A DNA stretch of 33,568 bases, taken from contig DJJR01000063.1 in the NCBI GenBank assembly GCA_002434245.1, positions 1 to 33,568 on the forward strand. The letters run 5' to 3'. A model generated the notes under the pieces. That model saw only the letters and a program-made list of their open reading frames with translations. It did not search any database and was not told where the DNA came from. Source of the stretch: Pelosinus fermentans (GTDB lineage Bacteria; Bacillota; Negativicutes; DSM-13327). Shown in pieces: positions 7,758-15,309 of this stretch. Every line of letters begins with the position of its first letter. Positions within the stretch are counted from its first letter, which is position 1. Made by a program: the position numbers and the translations under genes.

Positions 7758-8462
7758 ATGCTAACAGTAGATATCAAAAAAAAACTATCTGATTTCACTC
7801 TGCATATCTCCTTTACTGCTCCGAATAAAACTATTGTTTTATTTGGTCCTTCCGGCTGTGGTAAAACAACCATCTTGCGCTGTATTGCAGGTTTACTGAA
7901 ACCAGATGAAGGCAGTATTGTTTCTAATGACACTACTTTTTATTCTTCTACAAAAGCGATTCATTTACCACCTAAAAAGAGAAATGTCAGCTATATGTTT
8001 CAGGACTTCGCACTGTTTCCCCATATGAATGTTAAGCATAATATTTGGTATGGAGTAAAAACTCCCAGTCAAGAGGCCAATGAATTATATGAAAAGCTGA
8101 TTACTTTATTAAAAATCGAACATCTCCCCCACCGCTCCATAAGCCAATTATCTGGCGGTGAAAAACAACGGGTGGCTATGGCTCGTGCATTAATGGCTGA
8201 GCCTCAGATCCTTTTACTCGACGAACCCTTATCTGCTCTGGATGCCCAAAGTCGCTACGAATTGCAGGATGAACTAAAAAAGCTGCAGGAAATCTGGAAC
8301 ATTCCCTTCGTCCTCGTTACCCATTCACCAGAAGAAGCCCAAGCACTGGGCAGCGAAGTAATATTTCTCCACCAAGGACAGCAAGTATCTGAACCACCGC
8401 CTTCTTGGAATATGAATGGAAATGGCAAAACAACAAGAAGCTCTTTTCAATACTTTTATTAG
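7758..8462 (+). CDS. modC: Molybdate ABC transporter ATP-binding protein ModC, short form without Mop domain
   Basis: 234 residues from ATG 7758, supported by AAGGAAGGA about 8 nt upstream; an in-frame start at 7710 would overlap modB and lacks support. ABC ATPase motifs: Walker A FGPSGCGKTT (about 30-39), Q-loop FQDFALFPH, signature LSGGEKQRVAMARAL, Walker B ILLLDEPLSALD, H-loop VTHSPEEA. Typical ModC proteins are about 350 residues and end with a molybdate-sensing Mop/TOBE domain; this one ends about 25 residues after the H-loop region with a low-complexity tail (PPPSWNMNGNGKTTRSS). A separate Mop protein is encoded close by (8890-9093) and may replace the missing domain. Confidence 0.94.
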   Translation: MLTVDIKKKLSDFTLHISFTAPNKTIVLFGPSGCGKTTILRCIAGLLKPDEGSIVSNDTTFYSSTKAIHLPPKKRNVSYMFQDFALFPHMNVKHNIWYGVKTPSQEANELYEKLITLLKIEHLPHRSISQLSGGEKQRVAMARALMAEPQILLLDEPLSALDAQSRYELQDELKKLQEIWNIPFVLVTHSPEEAQALGSEVIFLHQGQQVSEPPPSWNMNGNGKTTRSSFQYFY

Positions 8463-8485
8463 TAAAAAAGATGTTTTATAATCCG

Positions 8486-8514
8486 TTGCATATTTTTATT
8501 TCTATGGGTATAAT
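8486..8514 (+). promoter_or_regulatory. Promoter of antisense antitoxin RNA
   Basis: TTGCAT (8486-8491), 17-bp spacer, consensus TATAAT (8509-8514). Transcription would begin near 8521 and run toward the toxin gene on the opposite strand. Confidence 0.7.
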
Positions 8515-8520
8515 ATAAGA

Positions 8521-8642
8521 AAAGGACTGACGTGCTCGATACACGCCAGCCCGGCAGGTTGTCTAACCAGAAACGGTTAGCCTAAGATTGGGTTAAAGAA
8601 ATAACCGCAAACCTTGGCAAGAGGGCGGTTATTTCTTTTTTA
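8521..8642 (+). ncRNA. Antitoxin RNA, antisense to the 3' part of the toxin mRNA
   Basis: About 120 nt, starting 6-7 nt after a consensus promoter and ending at an intrinsic terminator: GAAATAACCGC (8598-8608) pairs with GCGGTTATTTC (8625-8635), followed by a run of T. The RNA overlaps the last two codons and the 3' untranslated region of the small toxin gene on the other strand. The layout matches TxpA/RatA-type type I systems of Firmicutes, in which 3'-end pairing silences the toxin. Confidence 0.7.
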
Positions 8643-8709
8643 TGATCAAAACAACGAGTGTTGCAAATGCTATCATCAGATACATTGCCTCGAATATTGA
8701 GATCATCAT
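8629..8709 (-). CDS. Small hydrophobic type I toxin (putative holin-like toxin family)
   Basis: 26-residue peptide, MMISIFEAMYLMIAFATLVV then LIIKKK: one membrane segment with a lysine tail. This closely resembles the putative holin-like toxins (Hol_Tox, TxpA-related) of Firmicutes, which insert in and depolarise the inner membrane. AAAGGGGGTG lies just upstream of tandem ATG codons. Its mRNA probably starts near 8761. The 5' untranslated region (AGGTTGTC and CGGTTAGCC on the minus strand, 8759-8737) is perfectly complementary to the 3' untranslated region (8582-8556), so the mRNA can fold back on itself. The antisense RNA overlaps the 3' end. Confidence 0.75.
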   Translation of the reverse strand: MMISIFEAMYLMIAFATLVVLIIKKK

Positions 8710-8736
8710 ACCACCCCCTTTCTAATTAAAGGAAGT

Positions 8737-8773
8737 GGCTAACCGCTCCTTGACAACCTGTATGATTATTATA
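8737..8773 (-). promoter_or_regulatory. Toxin promoter (extended -10) and 5' UTR fold-back arm
   Basis: On the minus strand TGCTATAAT is an extended -10 (TATAAT at 8773-8768); no good -35 is visible. The transcript then carries AGGTTGTC (8759-8752) and CGGTTAGCC (8745-8737), each complementary to 8556-8563 and 8574-8582 in its own 3' end. Confidence 0.55.
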
Positions 8774-8824
8774 GCATATTCTTACAGGCTAAAAAGGGAA
8801 TTTTTCCTATTTTGCCGCAAAGAA

Positions 8825-8861
8825 ATACCATCACCAATCAATATTGGTGATGGTATTTTTG
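8825..8861. terminator. Terminator downstream of mop
   Basis: A 14-bp perfect stem, ATACCATCACCAAT / ATTGGTGATGGTAT, with a 4-nt loop, is followed by five T on the plus strand and TTCTTTG on the minus strand. It likely ends the mop transcript and insulates it from the toxin locus. Confidence 0.8.
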
Positions 8862-8889
8862 CATCCATTTATTCTTATCTATAAGGATA

Positions 8890-9093
8890 TTACTTAATGA
8901 TCATGACTTCCGTAGATTTGATCAACGCAGTGACTTCATCGCCCACTTTTAACCCCAAATCGTCAATGGAATCCACAGTGATCGTCGCAACGATTTCATC
9001 ACCTTTATAGTCAACCACAACTTTGGCCATTACAGCACCTTTAACTACTTCTTTGACAATGCCCTGCAATTTGTTTCTGCCGCTAATTTTCAT
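8890..9093 (-). CDS. mop: Stand-alone molybdenum-pterin-binding (Mop) protein, molbindin
   Basis: 67 residues, one Mop domain: MKISGRNKLQGIVKEV, GAVMAKVVVDYKGDEIVA, ITVDSIDDLGLKVGDEVTAL, IKSTEVMI. Proteins of this type form hexamers that bind molybdate oxyanions in the cytoplasm, for storage or homeostasis. The single domain equals the C-terminal half-module missing from the nearby ModC. A good ribosome site (GAGAGGAGA) precedes ATG 9093. It is monocistronic with its own terminator. Confidence 0.95.
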   Translation of the reverse strand: MKISGRNKLQGIVKEVVKGAVMAKVVVDYKGDEIVATITVDSIDDLGLKVGDEVTALIKSTEVMIIK

Positions 9094-9257
9094 ACTAATA
9101 TCTCCTCTCTTAATATGTATTCACCAAAAAGTGACAAGCTTTCTTATTCCAAATTCTAGCATTATTCTACATCATATTCAACATAAATATACGTAAAGAA
9201 AGTAATTTATTTGCTTTTATTACAACTTTTTTTCCTCTCTTGCTATTATCAGATTAT

Positions 9258-10268
9258 TTATTCCAATGCCATTGGAATTTCATCAATATGTCCACCACCG
9301 CGCAACACTTCTCGAATGGCTAACATCTTGCGATCGAGTGCCGTTAGCAAAATTAAATTCTCTCGCTCTTTTTCAGATGTTAAAATAACCTTATTGATAC
9401 CCCCATTCTTAATCACAATTCGTTTATCTCCCATTAATGCCAATATAGGGTCATGAGTTGCCATCAATACGATTTTTTGCTTATCAATTAGCAGCCGCAG
9501 AGCATTTTGACGATCAATACCTGCATTTTCGATTTCGTCAATCAGTACAATGGGAGATGAGCTTAAATAGGCTGTATCGGCAATCATTAAAGCCCGGGAC
9601 TGACCTCCGCTTAAGGAGGTAACAGGGGTATCGGGGTTAAATTGTTCTCCGGCCAATTCGTTGGCCTTGGCGATAATATGACTGGTCACTTCTTCTATAT
9701 TCTCCAGCATCCTGCTTTCTGCATGCATACTGACAAATTCTTCTACAGATAGATCCATAATAAAGTTCATATTTTGAGAAAGCTGGGCTACCAGCTTGTG
9801 TTCAACCGAAAACCGGCATCTCATATCAGGCAGCTGACCATTGATCAATATTTTGCGATTGGTTGGTGTATCCTGCTGTGCTACCCATTCAATATCAGCA
9901 AGTAATCGGCTCTTGCCGGAGCCAGTAGGTCCCACAATACAGACAATTTCTCCCGCATGGATCGTTAATTCTACGTCTTCGGCTTTCCCTTGCTTGTCCT
10001 TGCCGCCGATAATCGTAATGGATTCAATCTTGACCTTATCTTCTTTTAATTTTTCCATTTGCAGCATAAAAGAAAGAAACTGCTCCAGAAACTCTTGTTG
10101 GCCAATCCCTAAATCTTGCAGCGTATCTTCCTCGATTGCAGCAAAATATGCTCCAACAGAAGACTCCTCACTTTGCTCTAGATTTGGTAGCGAAGAAAAA
10201 AAATCGGCTGCATAGGGATAGGAACTAAATAATTGCTTTATTGTCATTACAGACAAATGATCCCACAT
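9258..10268 (-). CDS. ABC-type ATPase with DUF1858-like N-terminus, no permease
   Basis: 336 residues, cytoplasmic. The N-terminal ~75 residues (TIKQLFSSYPYAADFFSSLP) resemble the DUF1858-like starts of the two solute-binding fusions in this window (TISEIIKTYPETREVF, KMGELLETYPETAAVF). The ABC domain follows: Walker A IVGPTGSGKSR, signature LSGGQSRALMI, Walker B PIVLIDEIENAGID, H-loop LMATHD. The Walker B spacer and ENAG replace the usual DEPTSALD, so it is unlike ordinary importer ATPases. It is the last gene of an operon with a GTPase and a DUF1858-like/solute-binding fusion; none of the three has membrane segments. I infer ATP-driven handling of a metal or cofactor inside the cell, function unknown. 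GGAAGGTGG precedes ATG 10268. Confidence 0.8.
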   Translation of the reverse strand: MWDHLSVMTIKQLFSSYPYAADFFSSLPNLEQSEESSVGAYFAAIEEDTLQDLGIGQQEFLEQFLSFMLQMEKLKEDKVKIESITIIGGKDKQGKAEDVELTIHAGEIVCIVGPTGSGKSRLLADIEWVAQQDTPTNRKILINGQLPDMRCRFSVEHKLVAQLSQNMNFIMDLSVEEFVSMHAESRMLENIEEVTSHIIAKANELAGEQFNPDTPVTSLSGGQSRALMIADTAYLSSSPIVLIDEIENAGIDRQNALRLLIDKQKIVLMATHDPILALMGDKRIVIKNGGINKVILTSEKERENLILLTALDRKMLAIREVLRGGGHIDEIPMALE

Positions 10269-10314
10269 GGCATTTCCACCTTCCTAATAAACCTACTTAT
10301 AATGTGATCTGCTT

Positions 10315-11001
10315 CTAGCTAAGATCCATTTTACGAACATTTCCCATTTGAAAGTTCTGTCCGATACGAGTTTGTCCTAAGCAATAGGAACAAGTGGCTG
10401 CCGGCATGGAAAAGCGCAGATGATAATCGGTAAGGCTGTCCACACTTTGCGCTCCTTTAAAGAGTTGGCCAACTTCCCTGGCACCCTGGCCAGTAATACC
10501 ATTTACATGAACAATAACTGCACCTGGATTTGCCTGCTTTACCCGAAAGGCAAAGACCTCCCGCTCGGCTTGGGAAACAATATCTCCTTTCGTTATAATG
10601 ACAACATCAGCCAGTTTCAACATGGGTCCGACTTTTCTCGGGGTATTTACCCCACTCAAATTGTCAATTACACATACTGCCATGACATTACGAATATGAG
10701 GAGAGCACCGATTACATAAGCCAGCGCTCTCACTAATTAACATATCAAATTCATTTTTTTGCGCCCATGCCAGGCAGTCCTGAACATTACTTACAAAAAA
10801 ATGATCTGGGCAAAGATTGCCCGACAGACCAATCTTTGCCTCAATGCCTTTTTTTTGATAGAGAATCTGATCTTGTGTCGACAAGCAATCAAACTTCACT
10901 ACCCCTACTTTCAGTGTATCCTCCTGAAGAGCTTCAATAATTTTTAATATAACGGATGTCTTACCTGCCGAAGGCGGTCCGGCAACGGTAATTAACTGCA
11001 T
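10315..11001 (-). CDS. SIMIBI-class GTPase (HypB/UreG/CobW-like) with cysteine motifs
   Basis: 228 residues. G1 P-loop AGPPSAGKTSV (about 8-18), a Walker B-like SESAGLCNRCSP region (about 90-101), G4-type ITKGD, and a C-terminal CSYCLGQTRIG. The architecture matches metal-inserting GTPases related to HypB and UreG, which use cysteine or histidine pairs to carry metal and GTP hydrolysis to release it. CNRC and CSYC are candidate metal ligands. ATG overlaps the upstream gene by 10 bp and has GGAGG inside that gene, indicating translational coupling. The metal and client are unknown; the location between molybdate uptake and nitrogenase genes suggests a cofactor role (inference). Confidence 0.82.
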   Translation of the reverse strand: MQLITVAGPPSAGKTSVILKIIEALQEDTLKVGVVKFDCLSTQDQILYQKKGIEAKIGLSGNLCPDHFFVSNVQDCLAWAQKNEFDMLISESAGLCNRCSPHIRNVMAVCVIDNLSGVNTPRKVGPMLKLADVVIITKGDIVSQAEREVFAFRVKQANPGAVIVHVNGITGQGAREVGQLFKGAQSVDSLTDYHLRFSMPAATCSYCLGQTRIGQNFQMGNVRKMDLS

Positions 11002-12230
11002 ACTTCTTTTCCTCCTCCACGATATACCCGCATAAAGGTATCATTCATTGTCTCCACTAGATATTTCATATCATTGTTTTTAATAAAATCCCAGCCCAGC
11101 CATTTTAATTTCACATGCTCAGGAAGGTTCACTTTCACATCCCCATGAGTTGCCGGGAAATAAGCTTCCGCACAAATCCGGGCAATTTTCGGCCCCGTCA
11201 GATAATCTGCTAATTCTTGCAGTTCCTGCATTTTGTCACTTTTTATCAACACAGATATGGGATAGGTTAAGATGCCTTCTTCGGGCCATACAATATTTAT
11301 ATTTTCAGATTCCCTCATGGTTTTATAAAAAAAGTAGGGCATAATATGAATCGGCGGTACATCTTTGCGAGTACTGGTAAGTTCTTTTACCATTTGTGCC
11401 GGATGGAGTCCATACTTTACAGACCGTCCTAATTGCTCTACGCCTTCGACCCCATAATCTTTATAGTAGTTAAGCTGTACAACATCACAAAAAATATCAC
11501 CATGCCCACGCATCACCACTTTATTTTCATATTCAGGCTTTAATAAATCCCCCCAGGTCTGGGGCACGGGAATGCTTCCTAAGCGATTTTTGTCAACTAC
11601 CATAACGAGAACATTTGCCCCTATAACCGTAAAATGTCCATCAGGATCAATCAGACCAGCCTCAGCCAAACGAGAATTCACCGGACGATTGATCACGTCA
11701 GCAAAGACCCCTTTTGTAATAAAACGGTCCATAAAATTCTTATAAAAAAAACTGTAGCCAGCAGTCATAATGATATCAGGAATTTCATCCGCCTCTTCAA
11801 AATGCTCCAGATAATCATCATAATCCAAATGATCATTAAAAAAGGATTCAATACAATAATTGAGCGGCAGGTTTTTTTCTTCCCGCAAATAATCTAAAAA
11901 CAGTTTTAATTCACTCTGCATTGGAACCTTTAGCGGACAAGGCAATAAAGACAACATATTCAAATGTCTTGAACTACTTTCAAACGCGGTAGTTTTTATA
12001 GTTGTGTACCGTTGTTTTTCGGCAATTTTTTCTTCCAATAACACGATAAAGGATACAGGATTGATTTCCTTACTCTTTAAAGCAGTTTTTAATTTTAAAA
12101 ACGCTCCCAGCTGCTCTATGACTGTATCATCAGCAAAAATAGGAAAACCATTGTTAATAAACACCTCACGCGTCTCAGGGTAAGTCTTAATAATTTCACT
12201 AATTGTCATAGTGAGTTGTATTTGTACCAC
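10992..12230 (-). CDS. DUF1858-like domain fused to a solute-binding-protein-like domain (cytoplasmic)
   Basis: 412 residues from a GTG at 12230, chosen because GGGAGGGG lies 6 nt upstream; a longer frame to 12284 has no ribosome site. Residues 8-70 form a DUF1858-like module (MTISEIIKTYPETREVFINN, then LKTALKSKEINPVSFIVLLE) lacking the CxxC often seen in DUF1858. Residues about 95-405 resemble type 2 periplasmic binding proteins of the Fe3+ class (IPDIIMTAGYSFFYKNF, VPQTWGDLLKPEYENKVVM, PMVKEL-like and WPEEGILTYPISVLIKSDK segments). There is no signal peptide, so the binding domain is probably inside the cell. First gene of the GTPase/ATPase operon, preceded by a conserved promoter and hairpin leader. 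The paralogue at 15310-16539 lies in the uptake operon. Confidence 0.8.
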   Translation of the reverse strand: MVQIQLTMTISEIIKTYPETREVFINNGFPIFADDTVIEQLGAFLKLKTALKSKEINPVSFIVLLEEKIAEKQRYTTIKTTAFESSSRHLNMLSLLPCPLKVPMQSELKLFLDYLREEKNLPLNYCIESFFNDHLDYDDYLEHFEEADEIPDIIMTAGYSFFYKNFMDRFITKGVFADVINRPVNSRLAEAGLIDPDGHFTVIGANVLVMVVDKNRLGSIPVPQTWGDLLKPEYENKVVMRGHGDIFCDVVQLNYYKDYGVEGVEQLGRSVKYGLHPAQMVKELTSTRKDVPPIHIMPYFFYKTMRESENINIVWPEEGILTYPISVLIKSDKMQELQELADYLTGPKIARICAEAYFPATHGDVKVNLPEHVKLKWLGWDFIKNNDMKYLVETMNDTFMRVYRGGGKEVCS

Positions 12231-12334
12231 GCCTTTCCCCTCCCAGCAATTTTCATACCCATGATTAAATTGTATCCAATTCACGATTTTTAAGCCGCTA
12301 GTAAAGCCTGCTTAAATCATCCTAAAAAATAAAA

Positions 12335-12382
12335 ACCGACTCGCAGCGCATCATTACACCCCAGTCGGCACGTCATTGTACA
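12335..12382 (-). promoter_or_regulatory. Leader hairpin D (GTACAA-GA-GT family) with terminator-like tail
   Basis: Minus strand: TGTACAATGACGTGCCGACT, loop, AGTCGG, then TTTTTATTTTTT. The conserved entry sequence plus CCGACT/AGTCGG stem and T-run lies 30 nt after the promoter and about 105 nt before the GTG start, placing an intrinsic terminator inside the leader. Confidence 0.7.
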
Positions 12383-12414
12383 CAAAAAATGATATGAGAA
12401 TTAGATATATTTTC

Positions 12415-12452
12415 ATTATACATATATGTGATATTGCATTCAATACATTTAT
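12415..12452 (-). promoter_or_regulatory. Promoter and conserved box of the DUF1858-like/GTPase/ATPase operon
   Basis: Minus strand TTGAAT (12443-12438), 17 bp, TATAAT (12420-12415). The -35 overlaps GCATTCAATACATTTA on the plus strand, a one-base-shorter copy of the GCATTGCAATACATTT box at the promoters near 20133 and 31941. Confidence 0.65.
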
Positions 12453-12536
12453 TTTTTGCTGGGTTTAGCGGTACAACTTGCCCTGACATCCGGCGTAAAA
12501 TATTCTTTTGGTTTTTCATAACCATGTCCGTGTTAA

Positions 12537-13349
12537 TTAATAAACCACCTTTTCAAAAAATTGATACGCTGCATTTTGGCCAGTGACTAACAGACCTCCT
12601 TCAGAGCACTGCTGCATTGTAATCCCACGATCACCTTTTTGCCATTCCACCTCAACGACACTTGACCGTTCAACATAATGAAAGCGGGCAGGGTTCGCCA
12701 GGCGCGATCTGGTTAAAGCCTGTAAAACATCGGCCAGGCAGGCATCTCCTCTTACAGTAAGCTTTACATCAGGCGACTGTATCTGCCCAAAATACTCATC
12801 AGCCAAAAGCGCCATCTTGACCCCTAATTCCAAGCTGCTGCATGCCTCTCCATGATGAGCCAAGGCTTGTTTGCGGAAATTTGCACGACGCATATCAGGA
12901 TCTTTGGAATATATATATGCTGTACGCGGTGAAAATACAATATCCGATTCAAAGTAAGGTTTAATATCAAGAATCGGTGTCCCGTCAATAGCATCCAGGC
13001 CAGATACATGCAATTGGCTGCCCTCAAGTTTTTCTAGCTGCACTAAGGTTAGGCCAATGGGATTGGGCCGGGAGGGAGTCCTCAAACCAAAAACACCATA
13101 CTCTGGTAAATCCCCATTAATGCGCGTTGGCCGCGTACGCAAAATTGAGCGATCTGCTTGATGAAACCAGCTTAATATCCAAAAATGGCTGTGCTCGGTT
13201 ATACGGTGCAAGGCAGGCAGATATTCATCGACCATTTCAATGACCGCAGGAGTTCCACCCACTGAAATTTTCTCTGTTGAACGCCATTCACTAACCACAT
13301 ATCCTACAGGAGTCATTCCTGAAATGATTGCTTTATCATTTTTTTCCAT
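12537..13349 (-). CDS. TrmO/TsaA-like (UPF0066) SAM-dependent methyltransferase family protein with C-terminal extension
   Basis: 270 residues. Residues about 12-155 are the TrmO beta-barrel: VGYVVSEWR, EYLPALHRITEHSHFWIL, FGLRTPSRPNPIGLTLVQL and LDAIDGTPILDIKPY, the strongly conserved SAM-binding/dimer motifs. TrmO methylates N6-threonylcarbamoyladenosine-37 of certain tRNAs. The C-terminal part (about 190-270: TVRGDACLADVLQALTRSRL, PARFHYVERSSVVEVEW) is TrmO-like in position but diverged. Many such genes sit in metal-transport operons rather than near tRNA genes, as here directly after the FecCD-like permease, so a role in metallophore or cofactor chemistry is possible. GGGAGG precedes ATG 13349. 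Confidence 0.85.
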   Translation of the reverse strand: MEKNDKAIISGMTPVGYVVSEWRSTEKISVGGTPAVIEMVDEYLPALHRITEHSHFWILSWFHQADRSILRTRPTRINGDLPEYGVFGLRTPSRPNPIGLTLVQLEKLEGSQLHVSGLDAIDGTPILDIKPYFESDIVFSPRTAYIYSKDPDMRRANFRKQALAHHGEACSSLELGVKMALLADEYFGQIQSPDVKLTVRGDACLADVLQALTRSRLANPARFHYVERSSVVEVEWQKGDRGITMQQCSEGGLLVTGQNAAYQFFEKVVY

Positions 13350-13378
13350 CTTATATTCCTCCCATTCATCTATTTACA

Positions 13379-14404
13379 TTATAGCCAAGTTCGTCGCGAA
13401 CGGGCCAGTAAAAAAACAAAGCAGGGCGCCCCAATGATGGCCGTTAAAATACCCACAGGAATTTCCACCGCTGCAATACTGCGGCTTACACCATCAATTA
13501 ACAATAGATATCCACTCCCCATCAACAAAGCAACGGGCAGCAGCTGGGTGAACTTCGCCCCAACCAACATCCGGGCCATATGGGGAATCAAGAGACCTAC
13601 CCAGCCAATAATCCCGCTAATACTGACTGCCGCAGCAGTCATCAGGGTGGCGCAAACAATAACAATCCCTTGAATGAAGCGAATGTTAATGCCCATAGAA
13701 TGGGCTTCATCCTCCCCAACGCCTAACACGTGAATTTCCCAGCGTATTGCATATAATGCTAAAAGGGCAATCGTCATCGCCGGCATTGCCCACAAGGTAT
13801 CCTGCATGGTTACCTTTGACAAGCCGCCCATCAGCCAAAAAGTGATGGCGGGAAGTGTATCGGAAGGATCTGCCATATATTTCAGCACAGAAATAAAAGC
13901 TTGAAATAAGGCAGAAACGACCATGCCTCCCAGTACAAGAGAAGTAATCGATTTGTTACCAAAAAAAGTTCCGATACCAAAGGAGCAGCCAACTGCAATC
14001 AGACCGCCGGCAAAAGCCATCCCTTGAATCCAAAACCAGGAACATTGTAATACCATCCCCAGGGCTGCTCCAAAACCTGCCCCGGCAGAAACGCCCAGTA
14101 TTGCCGGCGATACCAGGGAATTGCGAAATAAGTTCTGGTACGCAACACCAGCTCCCGACAAAGCACTGCCCACAAGTATTGCGGCCATAATACGAGGCAA
14201 TCGTACCTTTAGCACTACAGTTTCCATGGAATTTGTCCAATGCTGGGGTAAATGCAACAGTTTCCCCCACAGTATGGCAAATACCATATCGGGAGCAACA
14301 GGATATCTCCCGATGAGAAAAGAGGCGAAAAATATAACCAGCAGCAGCAGAAACAGGGATATCAGCTTTATTGTATCCTGGGAATAGGTATTGATCTTTA
14401 GCAT
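13379..14404 (-). CDS. FecCD/BtuC-family ABC transporter permease
   Basis: 341 residues, about 9-10 transmembrane helices starting near residue 14. Family signatures: LRLPRIMAAILVGSALSGAG-like stretch (VRLPRIMAAILVGSALSGAG, about 67-86), RNSLVSPAILGVSAGAGFGA, SGIIGWVGLLIPHMARMLVG (about 245-265, the loop that contacts the ATPase), and DGVSRSIAAVEIPVGILTAI near the end. These permeases import siderophores, B12, heme, or molybdate in the MolBCA type. It overlaps the ATPase gene by 7 bp. GGGAGGG upstream supports this start. Substrate is not decidable from sequence alone. Confidence 0.95.
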   Translation of the reverse strand: MLKINTYSQDTIKLISLFLLLLVIFFASFLIGRYPVAPDMVFAILWGKLLHLPQHWTNSMETVVLKVRLPRIMAAILVGSALSGAGVAYQNLFRNSLVSPAILGVSAGAGFGAALGMVLQCSWFWIQGMAFAGGLIAVGCSFGIGTFFGNKSITSLVLGGMVVSALFQAFISVLKYMADPSDTLPAITFWLMGGLSKVTMQDTLWAMPAMTIALLALYAIRWEIHVLGVGEDEAHSMGINIRFIQGIVIVCATLMTAAAVSISGIIGWVGLLIPHMARMLVGAKFTQLLPVALLMGSGYLLLIDGVSRSIAAVEIPVGILTAIIGAPCFVFLLARSRRTWL

Positions 14405-15285
14405 TCATTTCCCTCCCTATCCGTCATTGCTGAACCCAACGGTCTAACTTGAAATGCAGCAGTTTTCTGCGCTGCCTGAAATACCCCTTCTGCCTCCTGC
14501 TCAATCATTGGCACACAAACTTTCATCGGCTTATTGCTATGGGTTTGAGGCGTGACCTCCACTACCTGAATCGCGGAAGCATAGAGGTGCGTCAAATTTT
14601 CCGTTGTCACCACTTGCTCCGGATGGCCCCTTTCTAAAACTACGCCCTTTTGCATCATCAATACTTGATTGGCAGACAAAAATGCATGATCCGGAAAATG
14701 TGAAGACATAATAATGGTATACCCTTGCCCCGCTAACATGCGAACAAGCTTTAAAATCCGAACCTGATTACCGTAATCAAGACTGGCAGTAGGCTCATCC
14801 ATAATCAAAATTTGCGCCTGCTGAGCCAAGGCCCGGGCGATAAGAACCATTTGACGTTCCCCACCGCTTAATTCGTCAAAATGACGATGGGCCAAATGAG
14901 TGATTTCCAACTGGGCAAGAGCTTTTTCTGCTATCTCACGGTCACGGTTGCTCGGCGTTGTCATTCGTTGTAAATGCGGCGTACGTCCCATAATCACTAC
15001 TTCAATAACCAGATAAGAAAAAACCGCCGTCGTATTTTGAGGTACATATGCCACAAACTTTGCTTTTTCTTTTGGTCTCATTGTTTTTACATCATTTCCA
15101 TTCACCAAAATTTTGCCTTGACTCGGTTTATTAATATCCAAGAGGCACCTTAGTAAGGTTGTTTTCCCAGCTCCATTAGGTCCCAAAAGGCAAACAACAT
15201 CACCTGGGGCGGCAGAAAAGGAAATATTTTGTAACAAATTACCTTCATCCGCATAATTGAAACATACGTCCTGTACTTCAATCAT
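14398..15285 (-). CDS. FecE/BtuD-family ABC transporter ATP-binding protein
   Basis: 295 residues. Walker A LLGPNGAGKTTLLR (about 34-47), Q-loop VAYVPQNT, signature LSGGERQMVLIARAL, Walker B ILIMDEPTASLDYG, H-loop SSHFPDHA. This is the classical ATPase partner of FecCD-type permeases. A roughly 40-residue tail after the normal end (VCVPMIEQEAEGVFQAAQ and beyond) is longer than usual for the family, which is typically about 255 residues. The gene is translationally coupled to the permease downstream. Confidence 0.94.
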   Translation of the reverse strand: MIEVQDVCFNYADEGNLLQNISFSAAPGDVVCLLGPNGAGKTTLLRCLLDINKPSQGKILVNGNDVKTMRPKEKAKFVAYVPQNTTAVFSYLVIEVVIMGRTPHLQRMTTPSNRDREIAEKALAQLEITHLAHRHFDELSGGERQMVLIARALAQQAQILIMDEPTASLDYGNQVRILKLVRMLAGQGYTIIMSSHFPDHAFLSANQVLMMQKGVVLERGHPEQVVTTENLTHLYASAIQVVEVTPQTHSNKPMKVCVPMIEQEAEGVFQAAQKTAAFQVRPLGSAMTDREGNEC

Positions 15286-15309
15286 TTATTTTCATAACCT
15301 TTCTTATCT

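Larger units (their letters stand above)
12301..12536. other. Intergenic region with leader of the DUF1858-like/GTPase/ATPase operon
   Basis: The stretch holds the D-type hairpin (12335-12382) and its promoter (12415-12443), both on the minus strand. The remainder toward the TrmO-like gene's stop codon shows no convincing gene. An open frame of 27 codons after that stop has no start codon. Confidence 0.6.

Noticed and set aside
12460..12536. Short minus-strand gene after the TrmO-like gene
   Set aside because: A 27-codon open stretch has no start codon and begins at a stop; it overlaps nothing else but has no ribosome site.
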